A stretch of 38,360 nt of DNA, taken from the NCBI GenBank assembly GCA_905207625.1, contig CAJLLT010000020.1:1-38360 (forward strand), read 5' to 3'. Both the position numbers and the translations under genes were made by a program. This DNA comes from an uncultured Eubacteriales bacterium. Its GTDB lineage: Bacteria > Bacillota > Clostridia > Oscillospirales > UBA644. Positions 15,584 to 23,166 of the stretch are shown piece after piece (positions within the stretch are counted from its first letter, which is position 1; each line of letters starts with the position of its first letter). Below the pieces are notes generated by a model that had not been told where the DNA came from, did no database searches, and was given only the letters and a program-made list of their open reading frames with translations.

Positions 15584-15633
15584 TTCGGGCACCTCCGTTC
15601 CCCTATATGATACACCGGGCGGCGGGAAAAACC

Positions 15634-15651
15634 CGTCGAAACCCGTCGACA
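15634..15651 (-). promoter_or_regulatory. Candidate tandem Spo0A boxes upstream of spoIIAA
   Basis: A 10-nt unit, AAACCCGTCG on the plus strand, is repeated in tandem (about 15629-15648). On the minus strand it gives TGTCGAC and TTCGACG, each matching the 0A box (TGNCGAA or its complement) at 6 of 7 positions, 11 bp apart. spoIIA is a known Spo0A target in Bacillus and clostridia. No convincing sigma-H -10 was found; a TATCAT lies about 21 nt downstream (15607-15612). Confidence 0.45.
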
Positions 15652-15696
15652 CATCCCGGGTTACGAAAAAGTTCAAAATTATCCTGCGATAACATA

Positions 15697-15725
15697 TTGA
15701 CAGAAGGACTTTCCTGTGCTATAAT
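15697..15725 (+). promoter_or_regulatory. Perfect sigma-A promoter of rrf2
   Basis: TTGACA (15697-15702), 17-nt spacer, TATAAT (15720-15725). Confidence 0.9.
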
Positions 15726-15729
15726 TAAA

Positions 15730-15748
15730 TCATACCAAAACAGTATGA
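15730..15748 (+). promoter_or_regulatory. Palindromic operator for the Rrf2 regulator
   Basis: TCATAC (15730-15735) and GTATGA (15743-15748) flank a 7-nt spacer over the expected transcription start. This suits autorepression by the dimeric Rrf2 protein encoded just downstream. Confidence 0.6.
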
Positions 15749-15764
15749 AATGAGGCGGCAGAAA

Positions 15765-16193
15765 TTGCAGCTTACCCGTGAACAGGATTATGCGATACGC
15801 ATAATAAATGAACTTTGCCTTACTGAGGCGGAACGTCTGGACGTGGGAACACTTTCCGAACTGACCGGTGTTACTCCGCTTTTCACCCAGAAAATCATGC
15901 GGAAGCTGTCTGCTGCAGGCATAGTCAGTTCCAAAAAAGGTGCCAATGGCGGATATGCCCTGGCGGAAGGAAGGACCCCGGCAAACACCTCTCTGTACGA
16001 CGTATTCAAAGCTATGAACGGAGATGAACTGTTTATAAATGCCTGTCTTTCGGGCTCTTACGAATGCAACCGCCCGGATGTGGTGCGCCGTCATGGGTCC
16101 TGCTACATCAAACGGGCAATGGCGATACTTAACGAAGATATAGTAGGTTTGCTTAAGGATTTCACCTTTGAAAAACTGAGCAGACTCATATAA
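15765..16193 (+). CDS. Rrf2-family redox/iron-sulfur transcription regulator (142 aa)
   Basis: Winged-helix Rrf2 protein starting MQLTREQDYAIRII, with the recognition-helix region PLFTQKIMRKLSAAGIVSSKKGANGGY typical of the family. Three cysteines in the second half (NACLSGSYEC...GSC) match the cluster-binding pattern of IscR-type sensors. TTG at 15765 is preferred over ATG at 15750: AGGCGG lies 6 nt before the TTG, whereas the ATG has no ribosome site and lies against the operator. It is followed by rubrerythrin and rubredoxin genes, suggesting a redox-responsive operon. Confidence 0.88.
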   Translation: MQLTREQDYAIRIINELCLTEAERLDVGTLSELTGVTPLFTQKIMRKLSAAGIVSSKKGANGGYALAEGRTPANTSLYDVFKAMNGDELFINACLSGSYECNRPDVVRRHGSCYIKRAMAILNEDIVGLLKDFTFEKLSRLI

Positions 16194-16221
16194 AAACAAT
16201 TGATTACAGGAGGATTCTGAA

Positions 16222-16761
16222 ATGAAATTTGTATGTTCCGTATGCGGTTATGTCCATGAAGGTAATGAGGCTCCCGAGCAGTGCCCCGTATGTAAGGCTC
16301 CCAAGGAGAAATTCAAAGTGCAGGAAGGCAGGACCTGGGCTGCCGAACATGTAGTCGGTGTGGCACAGGGTTCCCCCGAAGACATTATGAATGATCTCCG
16401 CGCAAACTTCAACGGAGAATGCTGCGAAGTAGGTATGTATCTTGCCATGGCAAGAGTCGCCCACAGAGAAGGCTACCCCGAAATCGGTCTGTACTGGGAA
16501 AAAGCGGCTTACGAAGAGGCGGAACACGCTGCGAAATTTGCTGAACTTCTCGGAGAAGTCGTCACCGACAGCACCAAGAAGAACCTTGAAATGAGGGTTG
16601 CTGCGGAGAACGGTGCGACCGAAGGTAAATTTGACCTGGCGAAAAGAGCAAAAGCCCTTAATCTCGATGCCATTCACGATACCGTCCATGAGATGGCAAG
16701 GGATGAGGCGCGGCATGGAAAAGCCTTTGAAGGCCTGCTGAACAGATATTTCGGCAAATAA
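16222..16761 (+). CDS. Reverse rubrerythrin (179 aa)
   Basis: Peroxide- and oxygen-reducing non-haem iron protein. Unlike classical rubrerythrin, the rubredoxin domain is N-terminal (CSVCGY at 5-10, CPVCKAP at 21-27), followed by a ferritin-like four-helix domain with the paired iron ligands in GECCEVGMY, YEEAEHAAKF and RDEARHGKAF. Reverse rubrerythrins serve as terminal NADH-dependent peroxide reductases in clostridia. Strong AGGAGG site, 28 nt after rrf2, so probably the same transcript. Confidence 0.94.
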   Translation: MKFVCSVCGYVHEGNEAPEQCPVCKAPKEKFKVQEGRTWAAEHVVGVAQGSPEDIMNDLRANFNGECCEVGMYLAMARVAHREGYPEIGLYWEKAAYEEAEHAAKFAELLGEVVTDSTKKNLEMRVAAENGATEGKFDLAKRAKALNLDAIHDTVHEMARDEARHGKAFEGLLNRYFGK

Positions 16762-16947
16762 GACGGAAAACAGGGTCTTTTGTTGCCGTAAAAAATGACC
16801 TGTTTCGACACGGAAAGTTTTCTGCATGAGAATAGAAGCTCCGAAAAAGTGGGGAAGATTACAATGCCCCGCGGATGCGAAGGCTGTCGCAACAGGATCA
16901 CGGATGCAATATCCGTAATAATGACGAACAGATAAGGAAGAAAACCC

Positions 16948-17100
16948 ATGAAATACGCTTGCCCCTGCGGATATGTCTATGACGAGGCGATCGGCGATCC
17001 GGAAAACGGTATCGCCCCCGGAACGAAATGGGAGGATGTCCCCGAAGACTTCCTCTGCCCCGTTTGCGGACTCGGCAAAGACGCCTTTGAAGCAGAATAA
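16948..17100 (+). CDS. Rubredoxin with C-x-C first knuckle (50 aa)
   Basis: Small electron carrier, likely donor to the adjacent reverse rubrerythrin. It keeps GDPENGIAPGTKWEDVPED and the second knuckle CPVCG, but the first knuckle reads C5-P6-C7-G instead of the usual C-x-x-C-G, one residue short. The frame and start (AAGGAAG site) are clear. A perfect terminator follows. It is too short for most automatic ORF cut-offs. Confidence 0.9.
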   Translation: MKYACPCGYVYDEAIGDPENGIAPGTKWEDVPEDFLCPVCGLGKDAFEAE

Positions 17101-17115
17101 GACAGTAAAAATATT

Positions 17116-17155
17116 AAAGGATATGCCCTGAAGGGCATATCCTTTATGTTTTTAT
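17116..17155. terminator. Bidirectional terminator between rubredoxin and the lipoprotein gene
   Basis: A perfect 13-bp stem (17116-17128 with 17133-17145) with TGAA loop, then ATGTTTTT on the plus strand; an A-rich run on the other side serves the converging gene. Confidence 0.92.
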
Positions 17156-17159
17156 ACCA

Positions 17160-18128
17160 TCACTTTACATAGCAGGTTTCGGGCTCAATGTCCACGGAAA
17201 GCGTAAAGCCCTCGGAGAAAGACACCGCGTTTTCCCTGATAAAAGATTTTTCGTACCCGTCAAGCCACTCCGATGCGGTTTGCCAGGTTTTGTTCTTTCC
17301 GGTTCCGAATCCGGTTATTTCTGCACAGGCCGCAGCAGCCACATACTCACGTGACCCGTTTTTACCGTCCCGTATAAGGTTTATCATTTCCTCCGCCCCA
17401 TGTTGCCCCAGAGCCACGAGGGAATCAAAGGCGGTTCTGTTTCTTTCCATACATACGCAGGGGTCACTGTCGGTATCGGTTCCGCCGCATATATCATTGA
17501 GCAAAACAGAGATCCTTTCCTTCAGATCCCGGTATATTCCGGAAACATCAAGTCCTTCAGGCTCTGTTATACCCAGCACAAATGGGGGAACTTTGTTCCA
17601 GGAACTCAGATCAGACGACAGAAACGCAGAGTGAAGCTCGTCAGCGGTAAGTGAAAGAGAATCAGTAAGAACATAGGATACATGCTCTTTCCCGTCTCTG
17701 GTCTCGCAGGAAAGCCTCCGGAGATATCTGAACGGACCGCGGATCTCGCATCGTTCACTGTTGATACTGTAAAACTTTCCGTCAATATGAACTATGTCCG
17801 TAAAAGAGAGATTTCCGTTGTAAAAAAGCGCACTCCGGAAAAGATCGTCTTTCCCGTCCTCGGTATGGCGCAGAAACTTTTCCCACCTGTCGGTATTATA
17901 TTCCTCCTGCTCATAGCCGTGCCCCTCCCGGGCTCCGGCCACTGTCACAAAGATCCCCGCGTCAACGGCTTCTTCCAGCGAGTATTCCGGGAGGTCGGAA
18001 AAAGCCGTATATATCCCGTTCACATCTGTGGGAAGACTCACTACACTAACGTTTTGTTCCCGGTTACAGCCGGAGACAAGGATAAATGCCAGACCAAGGA
18101 CCAAAAACAAAGATATTCCTTTTCGCAT
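17160..18128 (-). CDS. Uncharacterised lipoprotein (322 aa)
   Basis: Type II signal peptide MRKGISLFLVLGLAFILVSGC with lipobox LVSGC, so it is exported and lipid-anchored. The mature part has an N-terminal domain (about 35-130: SLEEAVDAGIFVTVAG, then DLFRSALFYNGNL...DGKFYSINS), which recalls small secreted proteins of Firmicutes. A helical region near 235-300 (LVALGQHGAEEMINLI, YVAAAACAEI) resembles HEAT-like repeats. Start 18128 is chosen for GGAGG just upstream; the longer frame to 18173 lacks a signal peptide. Function unknown; single-gene unit with a shared terminator. Confidence 0.8.
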   Translation of the reverse strand: MRKGISLFLVLGLAFILVSGCNREQNVSVVSLPTDVNGIYTAFSDLPEYSLEEAVDAGIFVTVAGAREGHGYEQEEYNTDRWEKFLRHTEDGKDDLFRSALFYNGNLSFTDIVHIDGKFYSINSERCEIRGPFRYLRRLSCETRDGKEHVSYVLTDSLSLTADELHSAFLSSDLSSWNKVPPFVLGITEPEGLDVSGIYRDLKERISVLLNDICGGTDTDSDPCVCMERNRTAFDSLVALGQHGAEEMINLIRDGKNGSREYVAAAACAEITGFGTGKNKTWQTASEWLDGYEKSFIRENAVSFSEGFTLSVDIEPETCYVK

Positions 18129-18279
18129 TTTTACTCCTCCCGATAAAAATTTCGGATTCCGCGAAAGATGCACGGCGCCGTAAACAGATCAAACCTTATT
18201 TTTACATTACCATAAACAGCACCCTATGTCAAGAATCTTTGAAATTTTCATATAAAATTATTGTATTTGCCGTTACCCC

Positions 18280-18308
18280 TTGACTTATCCGGTTTTATGT
18301 GTTATAAT
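18280..18308 (+). promoter_or_regulatory. Strong sigma-A promoter of the leader RNA / CorC unit
   Basis: TTGACT (18280-18285), 17-nt spacer, TATAAT (18303-18308). Confidence 0.88.
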
Positions 18309-18314
18309 ACACTA

Positions 18315-18580
18315 ACGGTGCTGTCTCTGTCACAGACGGGATCTGCGACCTTAAGGGATGCCTTTACGGTGCGTGATACCCGGAGATCCGATTCAGCATT
18401 TCCGGATCTGACCGGACGAATTTATCAGCTTACGAAGGGAGATGAAAGAGCTATATGTGCGAAGGAAGCGACTCTTGCGGCGACCGACCTCCTTCATGTC
18501 ATATCAAGAATCTGAGCGGACATAGCCTATGCTTGCGTGAGTGAAAGCCATAGGTTGTGTTCTTTTTGCTTTTTTCGGAT
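18315..18580 (+). ncRNA. Candidate structured leader RNA or small RNA before the CorC-type gene
   Basis: About 265 nt lie between a strong promoter and a terminator-like hairpin, with no plausible protein. A strong helix CCGG-AGATCCG (18380-18390) pairs with CGGATCT-GA-CCGG (18403-18415). GGATCT (18339-18344) could instead pair with AGATCC (18384-18389), so two exclusive folds exist. The 3' part has CCTATG-CTT (18526-18534) pairing with AAG-C-CATAGG (18545-18554), then a T-rich run. The design fits a metal- or metabolite-sensing riboswitch for the downstream transporter or a free-standing RNA. It does not match the M-box, yybP-ykoY, T-box, tmRNA, SRP or RNase P motifs I know. Confidence 0.55.
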
Positions 18581-18638
18581 AAAAACACGGAAAAAGCGGC
18601 AAAATGATATGATGTGAACTATTCTACGGAGGTTTGTT

Positions 18639-19982
18639 TTGAAAGATTCTGTATGGCTGATGCTTTTATTGCAGGCAGTCCTTATAGCATTGAATGCGGT
18701 TTTTGCCAGTGCGGAAATAGCCGTGCTGAGTGTAAATGAAATTAAACTTGATAAAATGGCTGAGCAGGGCAACAAAAGGGCGAAGAGCCTCAAAAAACTC
18801 ACGTCCCAGCCTGCCCGTTTTCTTGCCACGATTCAGGTTGCAATAACCCTGTCCGGATTTTTGGGAAGTGCGTTTGCAGCAGATAACTTTTCGGACGGTC
18901 TGGTAAAGTGGCTTGTCGGACTCGGGGTAAATATCCCCGAAAGCACCCTCAACGCCATCGCGGTTATACTTATTACTCTCATTCTTTCTTATTTTACCCT
19001 TATATTCGGCGAACTTGTCCCGAAGAGGGTTGCCATGAGGAAAGCCGAGGCTCTTGCCCTGGGCATTTCCCCCCTTGTGACGGGAATATCCAAACTCTTT
19101 GCGCCTCTCGTCTGGCTTCTCACGGTATCCACAAACTTTGTTCTCAAACTTATGGGAATCGACCCCAATGCGGAAGAGGAACATGTTGATGAAGAGGATA
19201 TAAGAATGATGGTGGATGCAGGAAGCGAAAAAGGCACCATCGACGTTCAGGAAAAGGAATTTATCAGAAACGTATTTGAATTCGACGATATGACAGCGGG
19301 TCAGATAGCGACCCACCGCACGGACGTTGCCCTTCTCTGGCTGGAGGAATCCGAACAGCAGTGGCATGAAACGATCTGCTCCAGCAGGCATACTCTTTAC
19401 CCCGTTTGCTCCGAAACGGCTGACAACGTGGTGGGAATACTGAACGCAAAGGACTATTTCCGACTTGATGACAGAAGCCGTGAAAACGTGCTGAAAAACG
19501 CTGTTCGCCCCGCATATTTTGTTCCGGAAAGTGTCAAGGCGGACGTTCTGTTCAGAAATATGAGAAAAACCCGGAACAAGCTTGCCGTGGTCATGGACGA
19601 ATACGGCGGAGTTTCCGGTATAGTTACAGTGACCGACCTTATGGAACAGCTTGTAGGTGAGCTCAATGATGACGAAACTACCACCGCCGAGCCGCCGGAT
19701 ATCGAAAAACTCGACTCCGGAACATGGAAGATAAGCGGTCAGGCGCCCCTGGAAGAGGTGGCGGAAGCTCTTAATGTCCCCCTCCCCACAGACGAATATG
19801 AAACCTTCAACGGGCTCGTTTTCAACGCCCTCGGGGCTATTCCCGAAGATGGATCGGACTTTGAGACGGAGACAAACGGTCTTCATATCAAAGTAACAAA
19901 GGTCCATGAGCACCAGATCGAATCCGCAATAGTCTGTCCGATCGCTCCGCAGCAGCCGGAGCAACCCGCGGAGGAAGAGTGA
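18639..19982 (+). CDS. CNNM/CBS/CorC-type membrane transporter (hemolysin-like, 447 aa)
   Basis: An N-terminal DUF21/CNNM membrane domain (about residues 1-195, with helices near 7-30, 65-85, 100-130 and 140-170) is followed by a CBS pair (about 210-335, including LAVVMDEYGGVSGIVTVTDL) and the C-terminal CorC_HlyC domain (about 350-430). The family is linked to Mg2+ or Co2+ efflux or Na+-coupled divalent-ion transport. The start is TTG 18639 with ACGGAGG 6 nt upstream; the next ATG (18660) lacks spacing to any ribosome site. The 330-nt untranslated leader may regulate it. A terminator follows. Confidence 0.9.
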   Translation: MKDSVWLMLLLQAVLIALNAVFASAEIAVLSVNEIKLDKMAEQGNKRAKSLKKLTSQPARFLATIQVAITLSGFLGSAFAADNFSDGLVKWLVGLGVNIPESTLNAIAVILITLILSYFTLIFGELVPKRVAMRKAEALALGISPLVTGISKLFAPLVWLLTVSTNFVLKLMGIDPNAEEEHVDEEDIRMMVDAGSEKGTIDVQEKEFIRNVFEFDDMTAGQIATHRTDVALLWLEESEQQWHETICSSRHTLYPVCSETADNVVGILNAKDYFRLDDRSRENVLKNAVRPAYFVPESVKADVLFRNMRKTRNKLAVVMDEYGGVSGIVTVTDLMEQLVGELNDDETTTAEPPDIEKLDSGTWKISGQAPLEEVAEALNVPLPTDEYETFNGLVFNALGAIPEDGSDFETETNGLHIKVTKVHEHQIESAIVCPIAPQQPEQPAEEE

Positions 19983-20051
19983 CATATCACTTTCGGATCC
20001 GGAATATCCCGGATGTAACCAGGTTCTGAAAAATCGCAGATCAGCAAAAAG

Positions 20052-20085
20052 CCGTGTCCTTTACGGACACGGTTCTTTCTGTTCT
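20052..20085. terminator. Bidirectional terminator between corC-like and vanZ-like genes
   Basis: CCGTGTCC (20052-20059) pairs with GGACACGG (20065-20072); TTCTTTCTGTTCTTTTTT follows on the plus strand and CTTTTTG on the minus. The stop codon of the converging vanZ-like gene lies in the loop. Confidence 0.85.
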
Positions 20086-20507
20086 TTTTTCATTTTTCGG
20101 GTAATCACAACAATCAGCGCAACGATCAGACTTCCAAGGGTATACCCCGCTATATCTATCCAGATATCCCGGACCGAAGGTCCCCTGTCGTTGAACATCT
20201 GAATTGTTTCATCCAGCAAAGGGAAAAACATTCCGCAGCAGACAACGCTCATTACCCGGATAGCCTTATCTATTTTCAGAAGTGAGAAAAGAGTGGTCAG
20301 CCAGACCCCGAGAACTGCGAATTCGGCAAAATGGGCGACTTTGCGGATAATTTCATCCGAATTTGCTCCGGATCCCGATATACCGTGAAATATATCGGCA
20401 AAAAAGTGACTTATACTGCCGGAAACTGAGGCAGGAAGAATTGAATTACCCCATATAAATACCACCGTAAGGGCAGAAACAACGGCAAAAACCCGGATCT
20501 TTCTCAT
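20061..20507 (-). CDS. VanZ-like membrane protein (148 aa)
   Basis: Four or so transmembrane helices with the family landmarks IIRKVAHFAEFAVLGVWL and LDETIQMFNDRGPSVRDIWID. VanZ-like proteins occur in many Firmicutes; some give low-level teicoplanin resistance and the general role is unclear. It is the last gene of the polysaccharide operon in this window: its ATG shares one base with the preceding stop (TAATG). Confidence 0.88.
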   Translation of the reverse strand: MRKIRVFAVVSALTVVFIWGNSILPASVSGSISHFFADIFHGISGSGANSDEIIRKVAHFAEFAVLGVWLTTLFSLLKIDKAIRVMSVVCCGMFFPLLDETIQMFNDRGPSVRDIWIDIAGYTLGSLIVALIVVITRKMKKEQKEPCP

Positions 20508-22426
20508 TAGCCGGCAACTCCGACAACCTTGGAAGCAACTTCTTTTTCTTTCCCGGACTCACCCACTGTTTCATCGGGAACGAATCGTTTGAACGTGGGG
20601 ACGGCCTTCATCATAAGTTTTTCAACTTCTTCCGGAGTTACCCTGTCATGGCTTACGAGTTCATGCATAAGATCAAGATTTTCCTGAAGAACATTGAAAT
20701 CCACAGGGAGAATGCTGCTTATGAATATCTTCTTGTTCAGGGTGCTCTTAAGCCCCTCCTCACTCATGAGAAGTTCCTCGTAAAGCTTCTCTCCGGGACG
20801 GAGTCCTATGTACTTAATGTTTATATCGACACCTATTGTAAGTCCGGAAAGACTTATCATTTTTCTTGCAAGATCGTCGATCTTTACCGGCTCACCCATA
20901 TCAAGGACGAATATTTCCCCGCCCTGTGCCATAGCGCCGGCGGTAAGGACCAGCTGGCTCGCCTCAGGTATGGTCATAAAGTAACGTATTATACGGGGAT
21001 CGGTAACGGTTATGTCGTGCCGTGCCGCAATCTGTTCCTTGAAAAGAGGGATAACGGAGCCGTTGCTGCCGAGGACGTTGCCGAAGCGAACCGCCGCATA
21101 GGTAGTGTTTTCGGAAATATGGTCAAAATACTGAATGACCATTTCACACATACGTTTCGATGCGCCCATTATATTTGTGGGATTCACGGCTTTATCCGTT
21201 GAAATCAGTACGAAACGTTTTACTCCGTTGTTCTTTGCCGCCATCGCGGAATTGAATGTACCGAAAATATTATTCTTTATAGCCTCATCGGGAGAATCCT
21301 CCATGAGGGGCACATGTTTGTGAGCGGCAGCGTGGAAAACAATATCAGGCTTTTCGATGCTGAAAAGATAATTCAGCTTCTTCGCATCCCTGACGGAAGC
21401 GATATATACCATAAGGTCAAGGCTGTTGCCGTACTTGTTTTTCAGCTCCTGCTGTATTGCATAGGCATTGTTTTCATAAATATCGATAATAACCAGTCTT
21501 TTCGGACTGTGCTCGGCGATCTGACGGCAAAGCTCACTGCCTATACTGCCGCCGCCTCCGGTAATGAGAACGGTCTTGTTACCTACGAACTGATAAATAT
21601 TCTCATCGGCGACGTTAATGGGTTCTCTTCCCAAAAGCTCCTCCGGGGTTATATCACGGACAAGGTTCACAAGTTTATTGTCATCCGCTGTCTCTATTTC
21701 CGAATACGGGGGAAGGATTTTTACGGAGCAGGAAGTTTTTGCGCACTCATTGAGGATCCTTGATCTCTGGCTGTTTGATGCGGTGGGTATGGCAATATAT
21801 ATTTTGCTGACATTATGTTCACGGCAGATCTGCGGAATATCCTCTACTCCACCGAAGATCTTTGCCCCCTGAATGGATCTGCCCTGCTTCTGAACGTCAT
21901 CATCCACAAAGCCCACAGGAATCAGGCTTGTATGTTTGTTTACAAGAATATCGTTAAGAATCGCTGTTCCGGCATATCCGGCACCCACGATAAGAAGATT
22001 TTCCTTTTCCTCCGGGTTTTCGGTATCCCGTTCCATACGGAAAATGTATCCGGCTTTATACACGATTCTGGACAGGCATATCATCGCTCCGCCCAGCAAA
22101 GTGGCAAGAACATAATACATTACATTGGTCTTTATCACCCCGAGAAGATCCACTGCGACAAAGAATATTTCACCAACACCCAGAGACGCAAGAAAGACCT
22201 TCAGATACTCGATTTCGTTTGAAGTACGCCAGATAACGTGATTTATCCGGAAGAGTCCGAAAACAAGACAATAGCTGGCAATAAGTATCCCCAGTGCCGG
22301 AAGTATCAGACCGGGGTTGACCGTTACCGGGCTGAAATAATAAGCACAGAGGGAGGTAGCCACATAACAGAAAGTCAATATAAAGAGGTCTATCAGACAC
22401 AAAAACATCAACCGTGCGTTTTTCAT
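20507..22426 (-). CDS. Membrane-bound nucleotide-sugar 4,6-dehydratase, CapD/PglF type (639 aa)
   Basis: Makes a UDP-4-keto-6-deoxy sugar for surface glycans. Four N-terminal transmembrane helices (about 5-125) precede a CoA-binding-like Rossmann domain (VGAGYAG, 147-153) and the catalytic extended SDR domain with GGGGSIGS (290-297), STDKAVNPTN and the MGASKR segment carrying the active-site Lys, where classical members have YxxxK. The length is usual for the family. GGAG within the end of the preceding gene serves its ATG. Confidence 0.93.
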   Translation of the reverse strand: MKNARLMFLCLIDLFILTFCYVATSLCAYYFSPVTVNPGLILPALGILIASYCLVFGLFRINHVIWRTSNEIEYLKVFLASLGVGEIFFVAVDLLGVIKTNVMYYVLATLLGGAMICLSRIVYKAGYIFRMERDTENPEEKENLLIVGAGYAGTAILNDILVNKHTSLIPVGFVDDDVQKQGRSIQGAKIFGGVEDIPQICREHNVSKIYIAIPTASNSQRSRILNECAKTSCSVKILPPYSEIETADDNKLVNLVRDITPEELLGREPINVADENIYQFVGNKTVLITGGGGSIGSELCRQIAEHSPKRLVIIDIYENNAYAIQQELKNKYGNSLDLMVYIASVRDAKKLNYLFSIEKPDIVFHAAAHKHVPLMEDSPDEAIKNNIFGTFNSAMAAKNNGVKRFVLISTDKAVNPTNIMGASKRMCEMVIQYFDHISENTTYAAVRFGNVLGSNGSVIPLFKEQIAARHDITVTDPRIIRYFMTIPEASQLVLTAGAMAQGGEIFVLDMGEPVKIDDLARKMISLSGLTIGVDINIKYIGLRPGEKLYEELLMSEEGLKSTLNKKIFISSILPVDFNVLQENLDLMHELVSHDRVTPEEVEKLMMKAVPTFKRFVPDETVGESGKEKEVASKVVGVAG

Positions 22427-22434
22427 TGAATAAA

Positions 22435-23166
22435 TTACTCCTTAACCCCGACGGCGGGTACTGCGATCGTTTCGGCGGCGCTCATGATTTTTTCGCCGAG
22501 AGCCGCAACACGTCTGAGATCGTCGGTTCCTTTTCTCTTCAGTATGTATTCCATGGCTACACCGAGATTTTCGGGTCTTGCCTCAGGGTCATGGCAGTCG
22601 GAACCCAACAGGTGCACCATATTATTTTTAAGCATACGGCAGGCTCTGGACTGTGTACGTTTGTCCAGGAAAAACTCACCGTTTGATTGGATCAGTATCC
22701 CGTTTTTGATCAGATACGGAAGCGTACCGGCATGCTGATAATCCATATACCGCTCAATATGCGCGATTATCGGAGTAAGTCCGAGACGGGGATAAACAGA
22801 ACATATCTCCTCTATATCCGACGCGGACCAGCGCATAAAAGGCATCTCTACCAGTATCAGCCCTGTGCCTTCTATTCCCAGTCCGAGAATACGGTCACTC
22901 CGGCTTATTCCATCAAAAAAAGCAACCTCCGCTCCTATGCAGATCTGCGGCAGGTCAGGCGTAAGAGCAACCTGAAGCTTCCGGATAGCTTCTTCCCTTC
23001 TGGAAAGAAAAGATTCCGGATTTTCCCTTTCCGGGTAAAAATGGGGAGTCGCAACGACAGTATCTATTCCGCTGTCCCGGGCTGTTCTCAGCATTTCGAG
23101 ACTTTTTTCTATGCTCCTGCTGCCGTCATCTATACCCGGAAGAATATGTGTATGAAAATCTATCAT
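22435..23166 (-). CDS. cpsB: Manganese-dependent tyrosine phosphatase, CpsB/YwqE (PHP) family (243 aa)
   Basis: Dephosphorylates the CpsD kinase and so controls polymer export or length. The PHP-fold metal ligands are visible: DFHTHILPGIDDGS at the start, TPHFYP, the Glu in GAEV, AHIERY and GSDCHD. It overlaps the LCP gene by 4 nt (ATGA). Confidence 0.93.
   Translation of the reverse strand: MIDFHTHILPGIDDGSRSIEKSLEMLRTARDSGIDTVVATPHFYPERENPESFLSRREEAIRKLQVALTPDLPQICIGAEVAFFDGISRSDRILGLGIEGTGLILVEMPFMRWSASDIEEICSVYPRLGLTPIIAHIERYMDYQHAGTLPYLIKNGILIQSNGEFFLDKRTQSRACRMLKNNMVHLLGSDCHDPEARPENLGVAMEYILKRKGTDDLRRVAALGEKIMSAAETIAVPAVGVKE

Noticed and set aside
16826..16918. 30-codon ORF between reverse rubrerythrin and rubredoxin
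   Set aside because: Poor ribosome site, overlapping alternative frames, and no recognisable product.
18315..18580. M-box, yybP-ykoY, T-box, tmRNA, SRP RNA or RNase P RNA
   Set aside because: None of the conserved core motifs of these classes that I know is present in the leader; kept as an unclassified candidate RNA.
18666..19985. 439-codon minus-strand open frame opposite the CorC-type gene
   Set aside because: No ribosome site or domain; the plus strand encodes CNNM, CBS and CorC_HlyC domains.
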